From an uncultured Blautia sp. (GTDB lineage: Bacteria > Bacillota > Clostridia > Lachnospirales > Lachnospiraceae), in NCBI GenBank assembly GCA_900551715.1, contig URXG01000013.1, forward strand, positions 1-44,977: a stretch of 44,977 nt of DNA, given 5' to 3'. This document shows positions 40,785-44,977 of this stretch, in pieces (positions within the stretch are counted from its first letter, which is position 1; each line of letters opens with the position of its first letter). The notes under the pieces are model-generated. The model was not told where the DNA came from. It saw only the letters and a program-made list of their open reading frames with translations, and made no database searches. The translations under genes were made by a program, and so were the position numbers.

Positions 40785-41057
40785 CTAAGAATCTGTGTCA
40801 CCTAAAACGCCTCCTTTTTTGGAAAACTCAATAATGAGATGAGCGTTATTACGGATAAGTTGTTTAAAATATGCCAATTCCAGATTAGAATAGCCTTTTA
40901 TATCCTCCCATTTATAGTCCGGAAGCCAGCAGGTTGCATGCTTAAAACAATATTCTACATCAGGAGTTTCTATATAAACTTTAACCTTTCCATCAGCTTT
41001 CATTTCAGAATGAACAATTTCAGTATTATCATTAAGCGTCATGAACGGATACATCAT
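40785..41057 (-). CDS. Phage-element protein of unknown function
   Basis: A 90-residue acidic protein from MMYPFMTLNDNTEIVHSEM, with KVKVYIETPDVEYCFKHATCWLPDYKWEDIKGYSN and a C-terminal helix. The frame reaches 41135, but that extension crosses the terminator of the upstream RNA gene, and GAAGGGAG fits the later start. I do not recognise the family. It may be an adaptor for small regulatory or toxin systems, judging only from its place beside the PBECR-like gene and the structured RNA. Confidence 0.6.
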   Translation of the reverse strand: MMYPFMTLNDNTEIVHSEMKADGKVKVYIETPDVEYCFKHATCWLPDYKWEDIKGYSNLELAYFKQLIRNNAHLIIEFSKKGGVLGDTDS

Positions 41058-41091
41058 AATAAAAAACTCCCTTCTGATATAAATAGCAAAT

Positions 41092-41227
41092 AAAAAAGGT
41101 GCTGTCATGATGACAACACCTTCATAGTAATCCAAGTAACAAGATGGGCGGCGTATCCATCATCTCAGGTACTCTTGCGAGTGCGTCGGGAGCCTTTCCG
41201 ACCTTTGCTACTTGATTATTATTCTAT
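41092..41227 (-). ncRNA. Structured small RNA gene with consensus promoter and terminator
   Basis: Minus-strand TTGACA (41257-41262), exactly 17 nt, TATAAT (41234-41239), a fully consensus promoter. The predicted transcript of about 135 nt starts near 41227. A closing stem CAAGTA...TACTTG surrounds GTCGG...CCGAC, ACTC-GCAA-GAGT (a GNRA loop) and GATGG...CCATC. It ends in a stem of GGTGTTGTCAT with ATGACAGCACC and six T (41092-41120). No ribosome site or open frame lies within the folded part. It does not match any riboswitch or ribozyme consensus I know. Confidence 0.7.
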
Positions 41228-41251
41228 GCCATCATTATAAACAGATATTCA

Positions 41252-41623
41252 TTATTTGTCAAATTTTTTTAACCGACCATTCTCAATTCCATGCTGTAGT
41301 TTTCCGGATGTAATAGTGTGCAAAGTGGCAACGTAAAGATAGTCTTCGGTTACATCAAGCTTTATGCCTATTTGCACATTTTCACTCATTATTTTTACCA
41401 GTTCAAAACTTGTGCCTTTTTCATTAGGATTTACACCAATATAGTCAGGAGATTCAATAATTGAGGACAGAAAAGATAAATATGGAAGACACTCAGGATG
41501 TCTCTTTTCGATATGCCTTTTTAAACCTTCTGACTGATATATGGAATCATGCTTTAAAGGAGCAGGAAGATATTTATTAAATTCAGGATTATAAGGTGCG
41601 GTTACGAATATGTTTGTCTTCAT
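41252..41623 (-). CDS. Probable PBECR-type phage nuclease-domain protein
   Basis: A 123-residue protein with YQSEGLKRHIEKRHPECLPYL, then SPDYIGVNPNEKGTSFELVKI, VQIGIKLDVTEDYLYVATLHTIT and SGKLQHGIENGRLKKF. The pattern resembles the phage Barnase-EndoU-ColicinE5/D-RelE-like nuclease families (PBECR), whose fold includes RNase toxins. The assignment is from memory of the family. GGGAG before ATG 41623 chooses the start. It follows the HTH repressor gene with a two-base gap, so the two are co-translated. Its 3' end overlaps the -35 of the RNA gene downstream. Confidence 0.6.
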   Translation of the reverse strand: MKTNIFVTAPYNPEFNKYLPAPLKHDSIYQSEGLKRHIEKRHPECLPYLSFLSSIIESPDYIGVNPNEKGTSFELVKIMSENVQIGIKLDVTEDYLYVATLHTITSGKLQHGIENGRLKKFDK

Positions 41624-41625
41624 TT

Positions 41626-42156
41626 CTACTCCCATAAAGATTCATCATTCATAATATCAAGATCATGTTGAACTCCCTCAGATGTCTGAGCAACATCTGT
41701 ACGGGCATGAGCGGCAAGAACATCAGTATATTCGTCAATTAATCGTTCTATATTATAAGTTATATCTTTATAACAGCGCTGAATCATACCCATAAAAACT
41801 TTACGATCAAAGGTATAAGATTTCCCTGCTTTCGTTTGTACATCTACTGTATCTGCTTTTAAAGTTATCTTATAACCATATGATTCAAATAATTGTATAT
41901 AAAGATTTGTTTGATCAGAAACTCGTTTCATTTCATTAGAAATTAATTTTACAGCGGAAGTCCAACCCATCAAATCGGCTGGTGTTGTGTCGAGCGCCTT
42001 GGCTAATGGCTCTAATATAGGAGTTGGCATATTTTCAATATCACCATTTTCGTATCTGTAAATAGTTGCTCGAGATTTGCCTATTTTTTGCGCTAGTTCA
42101 TCAGCGGTTAAACCAAGCTCGAGTCTTCTTTGCTTTATTCTATCACCAGTATTCAT
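41626..42156 (-). CDS. XRE-family repressor (CI-like)
   Basis: A 176-residue protein with an N-terminal helix-turn-helix (MNTGDRIKQRRLELGLTADELAQKIGKSRATIYRYENGD, about 1-60) and a helical C-terminal half with no LexA-like protease motif. It lacks self-cleavage residues, consistent with control by a separate ImmA-like peptidase. AGGAGG nine bases upstream selects the ATG at 42156. It is read leftward from a promoter facing the Cro-like gene, the standard layout of a phage switch. It is coupled to the PBECR-like gene, so it may also act as an antitoxin-type regulator. Confidence 0.85.
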   Translation of the reverse strand: MNTGDRIKQRRLELGLTADELAQKIGKSRATIYRYENGDIENMPTPILEPLAKALDTTPADLMGWTSAVKLISNEMKRVSDQTNLYIQLFESYGYKITLKADTVDVQTKAGKSYTFDRKVFMGMIQRCYKDITYNIERLIDEYTDVLAAHARTDVAQTSEGVQHDLDIMNDESLWE

Positions 42157-42179
42157 AATCAAATACCTCCTGTATGGAT

Positions 42180-42310
42180 ACAATAGCATATTATTCGCAA
42201 ATTTGCAACAATTAAAAATGAAAATACAAAAAAAATCTCAAATATGAGAAAATAGTGTTGACAAAGTTAAACAGCAATGGTATTGTAAATGTAGTCGCAG
42301 ATATGAGAAA
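42180..42310. promoter_or_regulatory. Lysogeny switch: divergent promoters and operators
   Basis: Leftward promoter: TTGCAA (42203-42208), 17 nt, TATTGT (minus strand, 42180-42185), overlapped by the palindrome GCAAATTTGC (42197-42206). Rightward promoter: TTGACA (42258-42263), 17 nt, TATTGT (42281-42286). TCTCA-AATA-TGAGA (42236-42249) lies just upstream of the rightward -35, and a related ATATGAGAAA lies at 42301-42310. These are likely repressor and Cro binding sites. Confidence 0.7.
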
Positions 42311-42328
42311 AATAGAAAGGAGAAGAAT

Positions 42329-42547
42329 GTGGTTAATACGAATAAACTAAAAGGAAAAATAGTAGAATGCGGCATGAATATTTCGGAACTTGCTGAATTA
42401 ATAGGCATTGATAAGGCAACATTATATAGAAAAATCAATGCAAATGGGCAAACCATAACCATTAAGGAAGCTGATTTGATATCAAAAGAATTGAAGCTTT
42501 CTAAAGAAGAAGTAAATGATATTTTTTTTAGTCAATTTGTCGCATAA
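42329..42547 (+). CDS. Small XRE-type HTH protein (Cro-like)
   Basis: A 72-residue protein that is mostly a helix-turn-helix (MNISELAELIGIDKATLYRKI). It starts at GTG with AAAGGAG six bases upstream; an ATG two bases earlier is out of frame and soon stops. It is the first gene right of the divergent promoters, the usual Cro position. Many relatives in Firmicute phages are annotated as phage transcriptional regulators. Confidence 0.85.
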   Translation: MVNTNKLKGKIVECGMNISELAELIGIDKATLYRKINANGQTITIKEADLISKELKLSKEEVNDIFFSQFVA

Positions 42548-42570
42548 ATGAGACTATAGAGGAGATCAAA

Positions 42571-43080
42571 ATGAGTAATTTAACACGAAACACTATTACT
42601 TCAATGGAAGTAGCAGAAATGGTAGGAAAAGAACATAGCAAGTTACTGAGAGACATCAGGAATTATGTGGCGCAGTTAGGAGAAGCCAAAATTGGATTCA
42701 CCGATTTCTTTAAGGAAGCAACATACACAACAGAGCAGAATAAGGTTCTTCCATGTTTTCAGGTCACAAAGAAAGGTTGTGAGTTCATAGCTCATAAGCT
42801 GACTGGACAGAAAGGAACAGAATTTACTGCAAGATACATAAACCGGTTCCATGAAATGGAAGATGGTAAACTTCCGTGTCCATTGAATCCAATCATTGCA
42901 TCCAGCGTTGCAGAACTTGGCAGAGTCACAGATCGAATCATGACAAAACAGGGTTCAGCACCATATAAGATTGCGGAAGCATTCAAAAGAGAATGTGAAC
43001 AGTTTGGTATTTCACTTCCAGAGGATTTTGTAAAAGTTCCAGAATATGAGCAGATGAAATTATCACTGGAAATAAATTGA
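42571..43080 (+). CDS. Rha-family phage regulatory protein
   Basis: A 169-residue protein. The Rha domain fills the N-terminal part (TSMEVAEMVGKEHSKLLRDIRNYV...FTDFFKEATYTTEQNKVLPCFQVTKKGCEFIAHKLTGQKGTEFTARYINRFHEME). The C-terminal tail (about 110-169) is specific to this protein. Rha proteins affect lysogenic growth in lambdoid phages and are common antirepressor-like genes next to Cro. A ribosome site GAGGAG precedes the ATG. Confidence 0.88.
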   Translation: MSNLTRNTITSMEVAEMVGKEHSKLLRDIRNYVAQLGEAKIGFTDFFKEATYTTEQNKVLPCFQVTKKGCEFIAHKLTGQKGTEFTARYINRFHEMEDGKLPCPLNPIIASSVAELGRVTDRIMTKQGSAPYKIAEAFKRECEQFGISLPEDFVKVPEYEQMKLSLEIN

Positions 43081-43143
43081 CATTGGACTATTTATTTGCA
43101 ACCGAATCAGACCAGAAGGAATCAGCGTAAGGGGGTGAGCTGA

Positions 43144-43278
43144 ATGAAAAAGAGGAACACAGAAGATTGGGAAGAAAAGATAATAAGAGTCTGCTTGACA
43201 ATATTCTTTCCAGTGCTGTTTTTGTGGACAATTACAGCACTGGTTAAAATATTGATCGACTTTGGACTGATCACATAA
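43144..43278 (+). CDS. Tiny single-helix membrane protein
   Basis: 44 residues: a charged N-terminus (MKKRNTEDWEEK) and one long hydrophobic segment rich in Leu, Ile, Phe. GGGGGTGAG lies upstream of the ATG. It is too short for family recognition, but typical of phage early-region genes. Confidence 0.5.
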   Translation: MKKRNTEDWEEKIIRVCLTIFFPVLFLWTITALVKILIDFGLIT

Positions 43279-43378
43279 GACGTTCAGAAATTTCCTGTAA
43301 AGGATATGAAATAGCATTGAATAGAAGAAAAATAACACATACAGCCTGCACCACATACCATAAAGTAGGTGATCAAAA

Positions 43379-43522
43379 ATGAAGAAAATAGAGTTTGTAT
43401 CTCGTATTACAGTCAATGGTGAAAAAAAAGAAATATCCAGAGAAGAAGCACAGGATATCATCATAAAGAGCCAGGACAAAGCCTTGGGAGCTATGAGTTA
43501 CGAGAGAAAGGAAGCCGGCTGA
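43379..43522 (+). CDS. Small soluble phage-type protein
   Basis: 47 residues, MKKIEFVSRITVNGEKKEISREEAQ followed by a helix ending SYERKEAG. A weak GTAGGTGATC ribosome site precedes the ATG. The short beta pair plus helix has no recognised family. Confidence 0.45.
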   Translation: MKKIEFVSRITVNGEKKEISREEAQDIIIKSQDKALGAMSYERKEAG

Positions 43523-43539
43523 TCCGGCAGGAGGTACAG

Positions 43540-43692
43540 ATGAAAGATCTGATTGATTCTATACTTATTGGTTCTCTGGCCACCTACCTCCCATTCTGGA
43601 TGTGGGACGGAGCCAGAGACCAGATCGCCGGAGCAGTGGCACTGATCGTAGCAGTGTACATAGCCAAACGGTGGCATGTATGGAATGTGTAA
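43540..43692 (+). CDS. Tiny membrane protein
   Basis: 50 residues with a helical hydrophobic N-terminus, WMWDGARDQIAGAVALIVAVYIAKRW and a second hydrophobic stretch. AGGAGG is close upstream of the ATG (43530-43534). It lies 17 bases after the previous small gene, so they are likely co-transcribed. Confidence 0.5.
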   Translation: MKDLIDSILIGSLATYLPFWMWDGARDQIAGAVALIVAVYIAKRWHVWNV

Positions 43693-43699
43693 CTAAAAA

Positions 43700-43730
43700 G
43701 GATCCTCAGAGCTGCAACTCAGGAGGATCC
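43700..43730. repeat. Hairpin GGATCCTC / GAGGATCC
   Basis: An 8-bp perfect stem (43700-43707, 43723-43730) with a 15-nt loop after the tiny membrane gene. No T run follows, so it is a weak terminator candidate or an mRNA-processing structure. Confidence 0.5.
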
Positions 43731-43813
43731 AAAAGTAATAGTTTATCACCCTTTCATTGTATGAGGGTAGAAAGGAAAAGTCAATGATTAAAGCAGAGAA
43801 AAGGGGAAAGTAA

Positions 43814-44014
43814 ATGAAAGAAGAAAGATTTACAATTCCCAATCCGAACGGTGCCGGTTATCGGATCCCTGCCTGCCGAGGTGGTACATTCCGAACAGAG
43901 TGGCAGCAGGACCAGCCAGTTATATATGGAAGCATTGCTGATCGGCTGGGTGCTTACGAAGACATCGGAAGTATTGAAGAATTAAGGGAACTGAAAGCGA
44001 GGAAGATTAAATGA
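43814..44014 (+). CDS. Small phage protein of unknown function
   Basis: 66 residues starting MKEERFTIPNPNGAGYRIPACRGGTFRTEW and ending in a helix with RLGAYEDIGSIEELRELK. The segment IADRLGAYEDIGS recurs in many short Firmicute phage proteins that I remember only as hypothetical. AAAGGGGAAAG precedes the ATG. It ends about 16 bases before the junction with the VaFE gene. Confidence 0.6.
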   Translation: MKEERFTIPNPNGAGYRIPACRGGTFRTEWQQDQPVIYGSIADRLGAYEDIGSIEELRELKARKIK

Positions 44015-44977
44015 AATTAAATAAACTGGTATGTCTTTGTGTTCTGCCACCTTGATAGGCTCGTCTGGATTGGATAAATCGTACAATTCTTCAAAGGTCA
44101 CAAGTTCTTTGCCGCCAAGAGTAGAAGCGTTGAATGTATAGGAAACCTCAACTTCCATTTCTGATTTTTTCGCTGTGAATGTGTAATCACTTTCTACAGG
44201 CTTACCGTCAATCAAAAGCTGTGCATTTTCAGACTTCACCATCTGCCAGCCTTTTAGCTGATATTTTGTGCCTTTCTTCAAACCATCTAAAGTGACCGTA
44301 TCAACGATAGTTACATTTTTACCAGCAACGATTGATTTTTCACCTGTCACTTTGTCGGTAGCAGTTGTATGGATAGCGATTTCCGGCTCATAATCATCTG
44401 TGAGTGTACCTAAATCAACAACAACTTTGTTTCTTGATACCACGACATCAAACGCCGGAATCAACGTCATTCCTTTGTTGGAATCACAGCGTAATTCCTC
44501 GATTGTATAGGTATCGTAGAGCAACGCACCTTTGCTGTCGTCTGGTGTGGAAGTACCGAACCAGATACCGTCCTCACTGTTTTCGCCAGCGTTGGTGTTC
44601 TGTGTATGAGATACCCAGTCAGCAGCGGTAGAGAACTGACCGTTTGCGTCCGTCACAATGATGTGGCTTTCGCCTGTGGTCTTGCTTGTGATCCTGAACG
44701 GAACATTCGCAAGTCGCTTATGAGTACCGTCACCGATTTTCACACCCTCCAAGTCACCACGTTTAATCTGATTGTAGATGGAATGTGCTTCGTCAGTTAA
44801 GTCAACGATTTTTCCATTCTCTGTGATTTCAAACTCAATCGGTTTTGCACCGTCCGTCAAATATCCCTCTGGGGCGTTGCTTTCTTCTAAGCGGTATTTT
44901 CCATAAGGTAAAGTATCTGCGGCAGTCGTAGCGATACCGTCAACGCCTGTATGGATTGTCTTGACTGTTTCATTTTT
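43982..44977 (-). CDS. VaFE/SpaA-type surface protein, internal part; 3' truncated and running off window
   Basis: The minus-strand frame is open to the right edge, so the gene begins outside the window. A SpaA/prealbumin-like fold segment (LPYGKYRLEESNAPEGYL near the start, LANVPFRITSKTTGES) comes first. A VaFE repeat domain follows, ending EVEVSYTFNASTLGGKELVTFEELYDL and VAEHKDI. Such domains form ester or isopeptide crosslinks in cell-surface adhesins carried by conjugative elements. After HKDI (about 44030) the expected continuation is replaced by about 15 unrelated residues and a stop. The remaining repeats and any LPxTG sorting signal are missing. The ATG-like start in the frame is only an internal TTG. 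Confidence 0.85.
   Translation of the reverse strand, partial: KNETVKTIHTGVDGIATTAADTLPYGKYRLEESNAPEGYLTDGAKPIEFEITENGKIVDLTDEAHSIYNQIKRGDLEGVKIGDGTHKRLANVPFRITSKTTGESHIIVTDANGQFSTAADWVSHTQNTNAGENSEDGIWFGTSTPDDSKGALLYDTYTIEELRCDSNKGMTLIPAFDVVVSRNKVVVDLGTLTDDYEPEIAIHTTATDKVTGEKSIVAGKNVTIVDTVTLDGLKKGTKYQLKGWQMVKSENAQLLIDGKPVESDYTFTAKKSEMEVEVSYTFNASTLGGKELVTFEELYDLSNPDEPIKVAEHKDIPVYLISFNLPRFQFP

Larger units (their letters stand above)
38239..44977. mobile_element. Integrated phage-like element, left part (right end outside window)
   Basis: Starts at the cotJC break. It contains a serine recombinase, a lysogeny control module with divergent promoters, an ImmA-like protease, a nuclease-like protein, a Rha regulator, several tiny phage-type genes and two apparent small RNA genes. 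No capsid, tail or lysis genes are reached. At about 44030 the content changes to a truncated VaFE surface protein typical of conjugative elements, so the element may be composite. Confidence 0.75.

Noticed and set aside
40785..41135. Longer start for the unknown phage protein at 41135
   Set aside because: The extension is translated from the terminator of the small RNA gene and lacks a ribosome site.
41092..41227. Interpretation of the structured RNA as a c-di-GMP or other known riboswitch
   Set aside because: The conserved core motifs of GEMM, THF, glycine or similar riboswitches are not present, and a terminator ends it before the next gene.
1..44977. CRISPR array or restriction-modification genes
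   Set aside because: No regularly spaced direct repeats and no Cas, methylase or endonuclease signatures were found on either strand.

Overview
The window is about 45 kb of low-GC Firmicute chromosome. It looks like a spore-forming gut clostridium, most likely family Lachnospiraceae. The reasons are strong AGGAGG-type ribosome sites, the cotJ spore-coat operon, a MecA adaptor, the rpsF-ssb-rpsR and gdpP-rplI-dnaB clusters in Firmicute order, a cysteine desulfidase, and consensus sigma-A promoters. The genus cannot be fixed from sequence reading alone.

Layout: (1) 1-5.6 kb: the 3' end of tRNA-Cys, then a cyclic-di-GMP block with a 7TM GGDEF protein, a GGDEF-EAL phosphodiesterase and a convergent Cache-GGDEF cyclase. 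(2) 5.7-16 kb: a GntR/FCD regulator, a three-gene TRAP transporter, then six catabolic genes (D-2-hydroxyacid dehydrogenase, HpcH/HpaI aldolase, split transketolase, arabinose-isomerase-type enzyme, ketose 3-epimerase). The TRAP operon and the enzyme operon have promoters of matching architecture, and no sugar kinase is present. (3) 16.3-21.3 kb: a lone sulfate-type binding protein, dihydroorotase, and a cysteine desulfidase with a DAACS transporter. (4) 21.5-28.3 kb: ribosomal, replication and c-di-AMP housekeeping genes, a MerR regulator, a small ferredoxin missed by ORF callers, and a DUF1858 protein. (5) 28.3-38.1 kb: mecA, a GH18 cell-wall or spore enzyme, a repeat-rich island with a pseudogene, trkA-trkH, mscS, bioY and cotJAB.

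(6) 38.14 kb to the end: cotJC is cut after about 32 codons. Foreign DNA begins there with a large serine recombinase. It carries a phage-type lysogeny module: CI-like repressor with a probable PBECR-type nuclease, ImmA-like protease, Cro-like protein, Rha regulator and small phage proteins. Two apparent small RNA genes lie in it. At about 44.03 kb the sequence switches abruptly to a 3'-truncated VaFE/SpaA surface-protein gene that runs off the right end. The right junction with the rest of cotJC is not in the window.

Most interesting points: the interruption of a sporulation gene by a serine-recombinase element (possibly a skin-like, developmentally excised element); an apparent consensus-promoter-driven structured RNA at 41.1-41.2 kb; the kinase-less isomerase/epimerase/transketolase pathway with its paired promoters; and a family of hairpin repeats with compensatory changes at 22.4, 29.5 and 32.0-32.1 kb.
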